Source: Polaromonas sp. (GTDB taxonomy: Bacteria > Pseudomonadota > Gammaproteobacteria > Burkholderiales > Burkholderiaceae_C). From it: DNA of 19,511 nucleotides. Where the stretch lies: positions 1-19,511 of the forward strand of contig JAHFQQ010000022.1 of NCBI GenBank assembly GCA_023259235.1. Direction: 5' to 3'. How positions within the stretch are numbered: position 1 is the first letter of the stretch; each line of letters begins with the position of its first letter. The position numbers and the translations under genes are program-made. Below are positions 5,969-13,908 of this stretch, piece by piece. The notes below the pieces were generated by a model, which worked only from the letters and a program-made list of their open reading frames with translations, did not search any database and was not told where the DNA came from.

Positions 5969-7681
5969 ATGACAAACCCCGGACTTGCGCAGAGCTACGC
6001 GCGCGGCGCCACCGATGTGCCGCTGATCGAACAGACGATTGGTGACTTTTTCGATGCCATGGCTGTGCGCCAGGGCGCGCGCGAGGCGCTGGTCAGCGCG
6101 CACCAGAAGCGCCGCTTCAGCTATGCAGCGCTGCAGGCCGAGGCCAACCGGCTGGCCAGCGCGCTGCTGCGCTCCGGTCTGGTGCCGGGCGAGCGCGTCG
6201 GCATCTGGTCGCACAACAACGCCGAGTGGGTGCTGATGCAGCTCGCCACGGCCAAGGCGGGCCTGATCCTGGTCAACATCAATCCGGCCTACCGCACATC
6301 CGAGCTCGAATATGCGCTGAACAAGGTCGATTGCCGCGCGCTGGTGACAATGGCGCGCTTCAAGACCAGCGACTACCTGGGCATGCTGCGCGAACTCGCG
6401 CCCGAATATGCGCACGGGCAGGCGGGCCAGCTCGCCTCGAGCCGGCTGCCGCATTTGCGTTCGGTGGTCTGGGTCGACGAGGCGGGCGTGGGTGCGGACG
6501 AGCCCGGGTTCGGGCGTTTCTCGCAGCTCATGGCCAGCGGCGACGCCGCCGATCCGCGCGTGGCCGAGGTGCAAAGGACGCTCAAGGCCACCGACCCGAT
6601 CAATATCCAGTTCACCAGCGGCACCACGGGGTTCCCGAAGGGCGCGACGCTGACGCACCGCAACATCCTGAACAACGGCTTTTTCATTGGCGAGGCCATG
6701 AAGCTCGGCCCGGCCGACCGCCTGTGCATTCCGGTGCCGCTGTACCACTGCTTCGGCATGGTGCTGGGCAACCTGGCGTGCCTGACGCACGGCTCGACCA
6801 TCGTGTATCCGAACGATGGCTTCGACGCCCTGAGCGTGCTGCAGACCGTGCAGGACGAAAAATGCACCGGCCTGCACGGCGTGCCCACCATGTTCATCGC
6901 CGAACTGGACCACCCGCGCTTTCCGGAGTTCGACCTGTCCAGCCTGCGCACCGGCATCATGGCCGGCTCGCCGTGCCCGACCGAGGTGATGAAGCGCGTG
7001 GTCAGCGACATGCACCTGAGCCAGATCACCATCGCCTACGGCATGACCGAAACCAGCCCGGTGAGCTGTCAGAGTTCCATTGATACGCCACTGGACAAGC
7101 GCGTTTCCACGGTCGGCCTGGCGCAGCCGCATCTGGAGGTCAAGATCATCCACCCGGAGAGCGGCGACATCGTCCCGACCGGCGTTTCGGGTGAACTCTG
7201 CACGCGCGGCTATTCGGTGATGCACGGCTACTGGGAAGAGCCGGCCCGCACCGGCGAGGCGATTGATGCCGACGGCTGGATGCATACCGGCGACCTGGCC
7301 ACCATGGACGCCGAAGGCTACGTCAACATCGTCGGACGCATCAAGGACATGGTGATCCGCGGCGGCGAAAATATCTACCCGCGCGAGATCGAGGAGTTTC
7401 TCTTTCGCCACCCCAAGGTGCAGGACGTGCAGGTGGTTGGCGTGCCCGACACGCGCTTTGGCGAGGAACTGTGCGCCTGGATCGTCACGAGGCCCGGTGA
7501 GACGCTGGACGAAGACGACATCCGCGATTTCTGCAAAGGCCAGATTGCGCACTACAAGGTGCCGCGTTACATTTGCTTCGTCCAGGGCTTCCCGATGACG
7601 GTGACCGGCAAGATCCAGAAGTTCATGATTCGCGATGAAATGAAAGCCCAGCTCGGGTTGGAAGAAGAAAAAACCGCCTGA
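5969..7681 (+). CDS. Acyl-CoA synthetase (AMP-dependent ligase)
   Basis: Activates a carboxylic acid to its CoA thioester via an acyl-adenylate; cytosolic, 570 residues, a normal length for ANL-superfamily ligases of the ACSF2/FadD-like branch. Visible motifs: phosphate-binding loop TSGTTGFPKG near residues 216-225, A5 motif YGMTETSP (357-364), the GWMHTGDLATMDAEGY and GRIKDMVIRGGENIYPREIEE hinge region, and the adenylation lysine in TVTGKIQKF (K548). First gene of the operon, 18 bp before mccB. Its place suggests activation of isovalerate, a branched or medium-chain acid, or acetoacetate made by the pathway; the sequence alone does not decide. Confidence 0.93.
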   Translation: MTNPGLAQSYARGATDVPLIEQTIGDFFDAMAVRQGAREALVSAHQKRRFSYAALQAEANRLASALLRSGLVPGERVGIWSHNNAEWVLMQLATAKAGLILVNINPAYRTSELEYALNKVDCRALVTMARFKTSDYLGMLRELAPEYAHGQAGQLASSRLPHLRSVVWVDEAGVGADEPGFGRFSQLMASGDAADPRVAEVQRTLKATDPINIQFTSGTTGFPKGATLTHRNILNNGFFIGEAMKLGPADRLCIPVPLYHCFGMVLGNLACLTHGSTIVYPNDGFDALSVLQTVQDEKCTGLHGVPTMFIAELDHPRFPEFDLSSLRTGIMAGSPCPTEVMKRVVSDMHLSQITIAYGMTETSPVSCQSSIDTPLDKRVSTVGLAQPHLEVKIIHPESGDIVPTGVSGELCTRGYSVMHGYWEEPARTGEAIDADGWMHTGDLATMDAEGYVNIVGRIKDMVIRGGENIYPREIEEFLFRHPKVQDVQVVGVPDTRFGEELCAWIVTRPGETLDEDDIRDFCKGQIAHYKVPRYICFVQGFPMTVTGKIQKFMIRDEMKAQLGLEEEKTA

Positions 7682-7699
7682 AAGAAACCGGCATTACCC

Positions 7700-9322
7700 A
7701 TGACCACGCTAGACACCCAGCTCAACGCCCGTTCCGCCGACTTCCAGGCCAATGCCGCCGCCATGCGCGCGCTGGTGGATGACCTGCATGTGCAGCTCGC
7801 CAAGGTTGCCTTGGGCGGTGGCGAGGCGGCCCGGGCCAAACACACGGCACGCGGCAAACTGCTGCCGCGTGAGCGGGTGCAGATGCTGCTCGATCCGGGC
7901 ACGCCTTTTCTGGAACTCGCGCCGCTGGCCGCCCTGGGGATGTACCCCGACCGTGATGGCCGTGACAGCGCGCCATGCGCCGGCGTGATCACAGGCATCG
8001 GCCGCGTCAGTGGTATCGACTGCATGATTGTCTGCAACGATGCCACCGTCAAGGGCGGCACCTACTATCCGCTCACGGTGAAAAAACATTTGCGCGCGCA
8101 GGAGATCGCGCAGCAAAACAATCTTCCCTGTATCTACCTGGTCGATTCGGGCGGCGCCAATTTGCCGAATCAGGACGAGGTGTTTCCCGACCGCGACCAC
8201 TTTGGCCGGATCTTTTTCAACCAGGCCAACATGAGCGCGCTGGGCATCGCGCAAATCGCCGTGGTCATGGGCTCCTGCACGGCAGGCGGTGCTTATGTGC
8301 CCGCCATGAGCGACGAAAGCATCATCGTCAAAGATCAGGGAACCATTTTTCTGGCGGGGCCGCCGCTGGTCAAGGCGGCGATCGGCGAGATCGTGACGGC
8401 CGAGGAACTGGGCGGTGGCGACGTGCACACCCGCCTGTCCGGCGTGGCTGACCAGCTCGCGCAAAACGACGTGCATGCGCTGGCACTGGCCCGTGCATCG
8501 GTCCGAAATTTGAATAGAAAAATGGCTCCAGCCCATATGGAGAGGGCGGTGGCAGCTCCTAAATTTGCAGCGCAAGAACTCTATGGCGTGATTCCCGTCG
8601 ACACCCGCAAGTCCTATGATGTGCGCGAAATCATCGCCCGCATTGTTGATGGCAGCGAGTTTGACGAGTTCAAGGCGCGCTACGGCACCACGCTGGTTTG
8701 CGGCTTTGCCCATATTGAGGGCATGCCGGTGGGCATCATCGCCAACAACGGCATTTTGTTCAGCGAGTCGGCGCTGAAGGCCGCACACTTCATCGAGCTG
8801 TGCTGCCAGCGCAAGATTCCGCTGGTGTTTTTGCAGAACGTCACCGGCTTCATGGTCGGCCGCAAGTATGAAAACGAGGGTATTGCCCGCAACGGCGCCA
8901 AGATGGTCACGGCCGTTGCCACGGCCGCGGTTCCCAAGTTCACCATCATCATCGGTGGCAGTTTTGGCGCCGGCAACTACGGCATGTGCGGGCGCGCCTA
9001 TTCGCCGCGTTTCTTGTGGATGTGGCCGAACGCCCGCATTTCGGTGATGGGTGGCGAGCAGGCCGCCAGCGTGCTGTCCACTGTGCGGCGCGATGGCATC
9101 GAGGCTAGGGGCGGCATCTGGAGCAGGGAGGAAGAAGAAGCCTTCAAGGCGCCGATACGCAGCCAGTACGAGACGCAAGGTCACCCTTACTACGCCACCG
9201 CGCGGCTCTGGGACGACGGCGTGATCGATCCGGCCGATACCCGCCGCGTGCTGGCGCTGGCCCTGAGCGCATCGCGCAATGCGCCGATTGCCGAGACGAA
9301 ATTCGGCCTGTTCCGGATGTAA
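7700..9322 (+). CDS. mccB: 3-methylcrotonyl-CoA carboxylase, beta (carboxyltransferase) subunit
   Basis: Transfers CO2 from biotin on MccA to 3-methylcrotonyl-CoA, giving 3-methylglutaconyl-CoA in leucine breakdown. The 540 residues match full-length MccB/LiuB. Visible family blocks include VDSGGANLPNQDEVFPDRDHFGR, GSCTAGGAYVPAMSDE, FLAGPPLVKAAIGE, ELGGGDVHTRLSGVADQ and GSFGAGNYGMCGRAYSPRFLW. The LPNQDEVFPDRDHFGR segment and ELGGGDVHTR distinguish it from propionyl- and geranyl-CoA carboxylases as far as I can judge by eye. Residues about 269-289 (NRKMAPAHMERAVAAPKF) are atypical and encoded by a repeat-like AT-richer block. Shine-Dalgarno is weak; liuC follows after 3 bp. Confidence 0.96.
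   Translation: MTTLDTQLNARSADFQANAAAMRALVDDLHVQLAKVALGGGEAARAKHTARGKLLPRERVQMLLDPGTPFLELAPLAALGMYPDRDGRDSAPCAGVITGIGRVSGIDCMIVCNDATVKGGTYYPLTVKKHLRAQEIAQQNNLPCIYLVDSGGANLPNQDEVFPDRDHFGRIFFNQANMSALGIAQIAVVMGSCTAGGAYVPAMSDESIIVKDQGTIFLAGPPLVKAAIGEIVTAEELGGGDVHTRLSGVADQLAQNDVHALALARASVRNLNRKMAPAHMERAVAAPKFAAQELYGVIPVDTRKSYDVREIIARIVDGSEFDEFKARYGTTLVCGFAHIEGMPVGIIANNGILFSESALKAAHFIELCCQRKIPLVFLQNVTGFMVGRKYENEGIARNGAKMVTAVATAAVPKFTIIIGGSFGAGNYGMCGRAYSPRFLWMWPNARISVMGGEQAASVLSTVRRDGIEARGGIWSREEEEAFKAPIRSQYETQGHPYYATARLWDDGVIDPADTRRVLALALSASRNAPIAETKFGLFRM
8505..8568 (+). repeat. Repeat-like block embedded in the mccB reading frame
   Basis: The block starts with GAAATTTGAATAG, contains ATGGCTCCAGCCCATATGG and ends with GGCAGCTCCTAAATTTG. 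It is AT-richer at both ends than the gene around it and carries AAATTT at each end. With one base skipped it matches the intergenic element at 3393-3460 at about 29 of 48 positions. It encodes the variable linker before AQELYGVIP, and the linker length appears close to that of normal MccB, so it may have replaced rather than lengthened the segment. Origin from the dispersed element is an inference. Confidence 0.4.
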
Positions 9323-9325
9323 GCC

Positions 9326-10105
9326 ATGAAGCACCTCCAACTCACTGTTCAGGCGGGCGTAGCGACGCTGGTGCTCAGCCGCCCCGAGGTGCGCAACGCC
9401 TTCAATGACGAAGTGATTGCCGAGTTCACCCGGGCATTCGGCGAACTCGGCGCGCGCCAGGACGTGCGCTGCATCGTGCTGGCGGCCGAGGGCCAGGCCT
9501 TTTGTGCCGGTGCCGACCTGAACTGGATGCGCCGCATGGCGGACTACACCCATGCCGAGAACCTGGCCGACGCGGCGCGGCTGGCCGAGATGCTGCGCGT
9601 GATTTACGAGTGTCCCAAGCCGACCATTGCGCGCATTCAGGGCGACGTGTATGCCGGCGGCGTCGGCCTGGTGGCCGTGTGCGATGTGGCCGTGAGCGTC
9701 GATACCGCCAGCTTTTGTCTGAGCGAAGTCAGGCTGGGGCTGATTCCCGCCACCATCAGCCCCTACGTGATTCGCGCCATGGGGGCGCGCGCGGCGCAGC
9801 GCTATTTCCTGACTGCGGAGCGCTTTGATGCGCAAGAAGCGCAGCGCATCGGTTTCATTCACAGCGTGGTGGTGGCCGACGCGCTCGATACCAGGGTGGA
9901 TGAGATCGCGAAGGCGCTGGTTAATGCCGGCCCCGCGGCGGTAAAGGCCTGCAAGCTGCTGCTGCAGGACGTAGCCGGACGCGAGATATCGTCCGCGCTG
10001 ATTGCCCGCACCGTGCAGGGCATCGCCGATATCCGGGCCAGCGAGGAAGGCCGGGAAGGCGTGCAGTCTTTCCTGCAAAAGCGCAAGCCGTCCTGGCTGG
10101 CTTGA
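9326..10105 (+). CDS. liuC: Methylglutaconyl-CoA hydratase (enoyl-CoA hydratase family)
   Basis: Hydrates 3-methylglutaconyl-CoA to HMG-CoA, the step between MccAB and HMG-CoA lyase. 259 residues, one crotonase domain: SRPEVRNAFND near residues 12-22, the oxyanion-hole loop FCAGADLNWMRRM near 59-71, and CLSEVRLGLIPATISPYV, which holds the retained catalytic glutamate. The other usual glutamate is Gly in AGGVGLVAVCD, as I recall is common in LiuC-type proteins, so I do not read it as a defect. Function is assigned from the family signature together with the neighbours. The start lies 3 bp after the mccB stop, implying coupled translation. Confidence 0.92.
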   Translation: MKHLQLTVQAGVATLVLSRPEVRNAFNDEVIAEFTRAFGELGARQDVRCIVLAAEGQAFCAGADLNWMRRMADYTHAENLADAARLAEMLRVIYECPKPTIARIQGDVYAGGVGLVAVCDVAVSVDTASFCLSEVRLGLIPATISPYVIRAMGARAAQRYFLTAERFDAQEAQRIGFIHSVVVADALDTRVDEIAKALVNAGPAAVKACKLLLQDVAGREISSALIARTVQGIADIRASEEGREGVQSFLQKRKPSWLA

Positions 10106-10127
10106 CTTTTCATAGCAGGTTTTCACC

Positions 10128-10799
10128 ATGCAGTCACTCGATACCGCTCAACTGATCGCGCTGGCTGCCGCGCTGGGCTGGGCCAGCGGCGTGCGGCTGT
10201 ATCTGGTGGTCCTGCTCACCGGGCTGGCCGGTTACCTGGGATGGATTCCCCTCCCGCAGGGTCTGCATTTGCTGGCCAACCCGGTAGTGATCGGAGTCAG
10301 CGGCTTCATGGTATTCGTCGAATTTTTCGCCGACAAGATTCCGGGGCTTGATTCGCTCTGGGATGTGGTGCATACCGTGATCCGCATCCCGGCCGGCGCG
10401 GCGCTGGCCGCGGGGGTGTTTGGCGCCGACCACGGCGTGATGGCGCTGGTTGCCGCGCTGCTGGGCGGCACGCTGGCCGCCACCAGCCACGCAGCCAAGG
10501 CCACGACGCGCGCGGCCATCAACACCTCGCCCGAGCCGTTCAGCAACATTGGCGCTTCCCTGGTCGAAGACAGCGCGGTTCCGGCGGGCCTGTGGCTGGC
10601 CATTGCGCACCCGATTGTTTTTATCGCCGTGCTGGCCGTGGTCCTCGTGTTCAGCGTCTGGCTGATACGACTCTGCTGGCGGTTTCTGGCCCGGCTCTTC
10701 TTGCGCGTCGCGCGCATTTTCAGCGGCAAGCCCGATGCGGGGCCGCCACCCGCGTTTTCCCGGGAATCACTCTTTTCAAAGAATGACCGACATGTTTAA
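10128..10799 (+). CDS. DUF4126 membrane protein
   Basis: 223 residues with several hydrophobic segments (about 7-37, 48-66, 85-110, 147-178). The WASGVRLYLVVLLTGL start and the GGTLAATSHAAKATTRAAINTSPEPFSN segment are characteristic of DUF4126. Biochemical role unknown; the hydrophobicity points to the inner membrane. It sits between liuC and mccA, a position I recall for relatives in Comamonadaceae leucine operons, which suggests a link to the pathway or simply stable co-transcription. AGCAGG at about 10113-10118 serves as Shine-Dalgarno. Its stop (10797-10799) overlaps by 8 nt the duplicated mccA start ATGTTTAA at 10792. Confidence 0.85.
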   Translation: MQSLDTAQLIALAAALGWASGVRLYLVVLLTGLAGYLGWIPLPQGLHLLANPVVIGVSGFMVFVEFFADKIPGLDSLWDVVHTVIRIPAGAALAAGVFGADHGVMALVAALLGGTLAATSHAAKATTRAAINTSPEPFSNIGASLVEDSAVPAGLWLAIAHPIVFIAVLAVVLVFSVWLIRLCWRFLARLFLRVARIFSGKPDAGPPPAFSRESLFSKNDRHV

Positions 10800-10917
10800 A
10801 AAAATCCTGATCGCCAATCGCGGTGACCAGCGGCAACGCCGCGCAGCAGCGAAGCTAAATTGCATGGCGCGCGAAGCGTGCGCAGGCGGTTTCACCGCGA
10901 AAGTTCACCATGTTTAA
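10792..10917 (+). other. Duplicated mccA start forming a 41-codon leader-like ORF
   Basis: ATG at 10792 opens MFKKILIANRGD, the same first 11 residues as MccA, then leaves the family (QRQRRAAAKLNCMAREACAGGF...) and ends with TAA at 10915-10917. Its first 35 bp match 10910-10944 at 32 positions; all three differences are silent third-codon changes. The start overlaps the DUF4126 stop by 8 nt, and its own stop overlaps the real mccA start by the same 8 nt, so ribosomes could pass from DUF4126 through this ORF to mccA. It contains two GC-rich hairpins, GCGGC-AAC-GCCGC (10830-10842) and GCGGT-TTC-ACCGC (10886-10898). It could be a decaying duplication scar or a translated leader; the sequence alone does not decide. 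Confidence 0.6.
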
Positions 10918-10954
10918 AAAGATACTGATTGCCAATCGCGGTGAAATCGCCTGC
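10882..10954 (+). repeat. Inverted repeat straddling the mccA start codon
   Basis: Bases 10882-10900 are the reverse complement of 10936-10954 at 18 of 19 positions, and the odd one (10889/10947) is a G-U pair in RNA. The 35-nt loop holds the mccA ATG at 10910. The core is TTTCACCGCGA pairing with TCGCGGTGAAA. The left arm also matches, over 9 bp, the duplicated copy at 10818-10826, giving a mutually exclusive alternative hairpin. This would hide or free the mccA initiation region. Confidence 0.65.
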
Positions 10955-12955
10955 CGCGTCGCCGCCACGGCCCGCCGCATGGCCATCAAGACGGTGGCGG
11001 TGTATTCGGATGCCGATGACAGCGCCAGGCATGTGCGCTTTTGCGATGAAGCCGTTCACATCGGCGGCAGCGCGCCCAAGGACAGCTACTTGCGCTGGGA
11101 ACGAATCATCGCAGCGGCCAAAGCCACTGGCGCGCAGGCGATTCACCCGGGCTATGGTTTCCTGAGCGAAAACGAGGAATTTGCACAGGCCTGCCTGGAC
11201 GCTGGGCTGGTCTTCATTGGTCCGCCGGCATCCGCCATCAAGGCTATGGGTCTCAAGGCGGAGTCCAAGCAGCTGATGGAAAAGGCCGGCGTGCCGCTGG
11301 TGCCCGGCTACCATGGCAGTGACCAGGCGCCCGCTTTGCTCCAGCGCGAGGCCGATCGGATCGGCTATCCGGTGCTGATCAAGGCCAGCGCGGGCGGTGG
11401 CGGCAAGGGCATGCGCGCAGTCAGCAGGCCGGAAGATTTCGACGCGGCGCTGGCTTCGTGCAAGCGCGAAGCCATCACCAGCTTTGGCGACGATGCGGTG
11501 CTGGTGGAAAAATACGCACAGCGCCCACGGCACATCGAGATTCAGGTATTTGGCGACAGCCACGGCAACTATGTGTATCTGTTCGAGCGCGATTGCTCGG
11601 TGCAGCGCCGCCATCAGAAGGTGCTGGAAGAAGCGCCTGCTCCCGGCATGACGCCAGCCATGCGCGAGCAGATGGGCCAGGCCGCGGTGGCGGCGGCGCG
11701 TGCGGTCAACTATGTCGGTGCCGGCACGGTCGAGTTTATCGTCGAGCAGCGCGCTGACGGCAGCATGAACTTCTTTTTCATGGAGATGAATACCCGACTG
11801 CAAGTCGAGCATCCCGTCACTGAAGCGATCACCGGGCTGGACCTGGTGGAATGGCAGTTGCGCGTCGCATCGGGCGAGCCACTGCCTCTCAGGCAGGAAC
11901 AGTTGCGGATTAACGGCCACGCGATCGAGGCGCGCATTTGCGCCGAGAATCCCGACAACAATTTTCTGCCTGTCACCGGAACGCTGCAGGTGCTCCGGCT
12001 GCCGCCCTGCGTGGCTTTTCTTCCGCCCCTGCCGCAGGGGGAGGACGGCGGCAGGGGCCAACCGATCCGGGTTGATTCAGGCATTCGCGAGGGCGATGCC
12101 GTCAGTCCGTTCTATGACTCCATGCTGGCCAAGCTGATCGTGCATGGACAGACCCGGGAGGAAGCGCTGGCCCGGCTCGATGCAGCGCTGGCGCAAACCC
12201 GCATTGTCGGGCTCAACACCAATGTGCAGTTCTTGCGTTACGTGGTTCGCAGTTCCTCGTTTGCCCAGGCCAATCTGGACACCGCATTGATCCAGCGCGA
12301 AGAAACGGTGGTCTTCAACCAGGAACCGATCGGGCTGGCGATGACGGCTGCGACGGCGGTTGCCCAGGCGCTGCTGGGTGAGCAAGCCAGCGAAGGCGCT
12401 GATCCCTTCAGCCGCCGCGACGGCTGGCAATTGCATGGCGTGACGCAGCGGCGTTTCGAGTTCGAATTTCACGGTGAACCTGCCCGTGCCGACCTTCGCT
12501 ACCTGCATGACGGCGCACTGTGGCTGGAGGTGGGCGAGGTGTCGGGCCCGCTGGTGTTTTCCCGCGTCGAAGATGCCCAGGGAAACATCGATGTCCATTT
12601 TGCGGGCCAGCGCCTGACGGCCGCGGTTTATCGGCAAAGCAGCCAGCTCGATGAGGTGGATCACGTTTTTTCAGAGCGTGGCGCCACGCAGATCACGACG
12701 ATTGATTCGCTCGCCCACGCTGGCCAGAGCCACGCCGAAACCGGGCGACTGACGGCTCCCATGCCGGGCAAGGTGGTGTCATTCGCGGTCAGCGTGGGCG
12801 ACAAGGTCGGCAAGGGTCAGACCCTGGCGGTGATGGAGGCCATGAAAATGGAGCACACCATCGCGGCGCCCGCCGATGGCATCGTGCAGGAGTTGCTGTA
12901 TTCCCCGGGCGATCAGGTCGCCGAAGGGGCTGAGCTGCTCAAGATGGCGCTGTGA
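10910..12955 (+). CDS. mccA: 3-methylcrotonyl-CoA carboxylase, alpha (biotin) subunit
   Basis: ATP-dependent biotin carboxylase plus biotin carrier, partner of MccB. 681 residues: biotin-carboxylase N-domain from FKKILIANRGEIACRV, ATP-grasp with glycine-rich loop KASAGGGGKGMR (158-169), catalytic EMNTRLQVEHPVTE (from E292), BC C-domain to about residue 455, linker/BT domain, and the C-terminal biotinyl domain with EAMKMEH, where K646 carries biotin. Length is typical for MccA/LiuD. A stretch of about 15 residues (AFLPPLPQGEDGGRGQ) before the conserved IRVDSGIREGD is an extra, palindrome-encoded insertion. The start at 10910 has no Shine-Dalgarno and overlaps the stop of the leader-like ORF. 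Confidence 0.96.
   Translation: MFKKILIANRGEIACRVAATARRMAIKTVAVYSDADDSARHVRFCDEAVHIGGSAPKDSYLRWERIIAAAKATGAQAIHPGYGFLSENEEFAQACLDAGLVFIGPPASAIKAMGLKAESKQLMEKAGVPLVPGYHGSDQAPALLQREADRIGYPVLIKASAGGGGKGMRAVSRPEDFDAALASCKREAITSFGDDAVLVEKYAQRPRHIEIQVFGDSHGNYVYLFERDCSVQRRHQKVLEEAPAPGMTPAMREQMGQAAVAAARAVNYVGAGTVEFIVEQRADGSMNFFFMEMNTRLQVEHPVTEAITGLDLVEWQLRVASGEPLPLRQEQLRINGHAIEARICAENPDNNFLPVTGTLQVLRLPPCVAFLPPLPQGEDGGRGQPIRVDSGIREGDAVSPFYDSMLAKLIVHGQTREEALARLDAALAQTRIVGLNTNVQFLRYVVRSSSFAQANLDTALIQREETVVFNQEPIGLAMTAATAVAQALLGEQASEGADPFSRRDGWQLHGVTQRRFEFEFHGEPARADLRYLHDGALWLEVGEVSGPLVFSRVEDAQGNIDVHFAGQRLTAAVYRQSSQLDEVDHVFSERGATQITTIDSLAHAGQSHAETGRLTAPMPGKVVSFAVSVGDKVGKGQTLAVMEAMKMEHTIAAPADGIVQELLYSPGDQVAEGAELLKMAL
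12025..12058 (+). repeat. REP-like palindrome inside mccA
   Basis: GCCCCTGCCG (12025-12034) and CGGCAGGGGC (12049-12058) are a perfect 10-bp inverted repeat, with an inner alternative stem CCCCTGC-C-GCAGGGG (12026-12040). The block encodes the proline- and glycine-rich stretch PPLPQGEDGGRG in a surface loop of the biotin-carboxylase C-domain where other family members are shorter. It resembles the REP-type palindromes that are usually intergenic in proteobacteria. The reading frame is kept. Confidence 0.6.
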
Positions 12956-12974
12956 AATTTTGCCGACTGACCTG

Positions 12975-13904
12975 ATGCGCGTCAGCTTTTGCTGCACCGG
13001 TACAACCGCCCAGCCGTGGCTGGACGGCTTGCGTGCTGCCCTGCCGGGCGCGGTGGTTGAGGTGTGGTCTGCTGGCGCGGCCGCTGCCGACCATGCGATC
13101 GTGTGGGCACCGCCCCAGCAGTTTTTTGATGAGCAGACCGGGCTCAAGGCCATCTTCAACATCGGCGCGGGGGTTGATGCGCTGATGAAGCTGCGCTTGC
13201 CGCCCGAAGTCCCGGTTGTCAGGCTCGATGATGCGGGCATGTCGGTGCAGATGGCCGAATACGTGTGTCATGCGGTGATTCGCCATTTTCGTGAGTTCGA
13301 CGGCTACGAGTCCGACATGGCGCGAGGCGAGTGGTCGTATCGCAAGCCGCGCCTGCACGCTGATTTTCCGGTCGGCGTGATGGGCCTGGGCGTGCTGGGC
13401 GCGCGCGTGAGCCGGGCGCTGGCGCAGTTTGATTTTCCGGTGCTGGGCTGGAGCCGTTCCGCCAAATCCATCCCTGGTGTGCAATGCTTTTCAGGCGAGG
13501 CGGGATTCAATGATTTTCTGGCCGCCACGCGCATAGTGGTCTGCCTGCTGCCGCTGACGGCTGAGACCGAGGGCATCCTGCGGCATGACACGCTTTCCCG
13601 CCTGCAACCGGGCGGCTATGTCATCAATGTGGCGCGCGGCCGCCATCTGGTCGATGACGACCTGATCGCGCTGCTCGACAGCGGCCATCTGGCGGGCGCC
13701 ATGCTCGATGTGTTTCGCACCGAGCCGCTGCCCGAGGACCATCCCTTCTGGAAGCATCCTAAAATTGCCGTGACGCCGCACACCTCGGCCCGCACACTGC
13801 GCGAGGAAAGCATTGCCCAGATTGCTGCGAAAATCCGGGCGCTGCAAAATGGAACTCCGGTTTCCACTCTCGCCGGTGTGGTTGACCCGAAAAAAGGATA
13901 CTGA
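12975..13904 (+). CDS. D-2-hydroxyacid dehydrogenase, GhrA-like glyoxylate/hydroxypyruvate reductase
   Basis: NAD(P)H-dependent reductase of 2-oxo acids, 309 residues, cytosolic. It shows the nucleotide-binding GVMGLGVLG (about 134-142), the substrate/catalytic arginine R221 in NVARGRH, E250 in FRTEPLP and H269 in TPHTSA, the Arg-Glu-His triad of the family. The short N-terminal catalytic domain and the GxWSY segment fit the GhrA branch. It starts 19 bp after mccA, with no clear Shine-Dalgarno. Its role in leucine catabolism is not obvious; it might reduce 2-oxoisocaproate or simply share the transcript. The frame is open upstream into mccA, but the ATG at 12975 matches the family N-terminus. 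Confidence 0.88.
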   Translation: MRVSFCCTGTTAQPWLDGLRAALPGAVVEVWSAGAAAADHAIVWAPPQQFFDEQTGLKAIFNIGAGVDALMKLRLPPEVPVVRLDDAGMSVQMAEYVCHAVIRHFREFDGYESDMARGEWSYRKPRLHADFPVGVMGLGVLGARVSRALAQFDFPVLGWSRSAKSIPGVQCFSGEAGFNDFLAATRIVVCLLPLTAETEGILRHDTLSRLQPGGYVINVARGRHLVDDDLIALLDSGHLAGAMLDVFRTEPLPEDHPFWKHPKIAVTPHTSARTLREESIAQIAAKIRALQNGTPVSTLAGVVDPKKGY

Positions 13905-13908
13905 GCGC

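Noticed and set aside
5954..7552. A 532-codon frame antisense to the acyl-CoA ligase
   Set aside because: The ligase is unambiguous with all motifs; the antisense frame has no recognisable domain.
9326..10105. Missing second catalytic glutamate in the LiuC crotonase domain as a sign of inactivation
   Set aside because: As I recall, LiuC-type hydratases commonly have glycine at this position, and the rest of the fold and operon context are intact.
7709..10129. An 806-codon open frame on the minus strand across mccB and liuC
   Set aside because: It is the antisense of two certain genes in GC-rich DNA; the translation is rich in His, Arg and Gln with no domain, as expected of a shadow frame.
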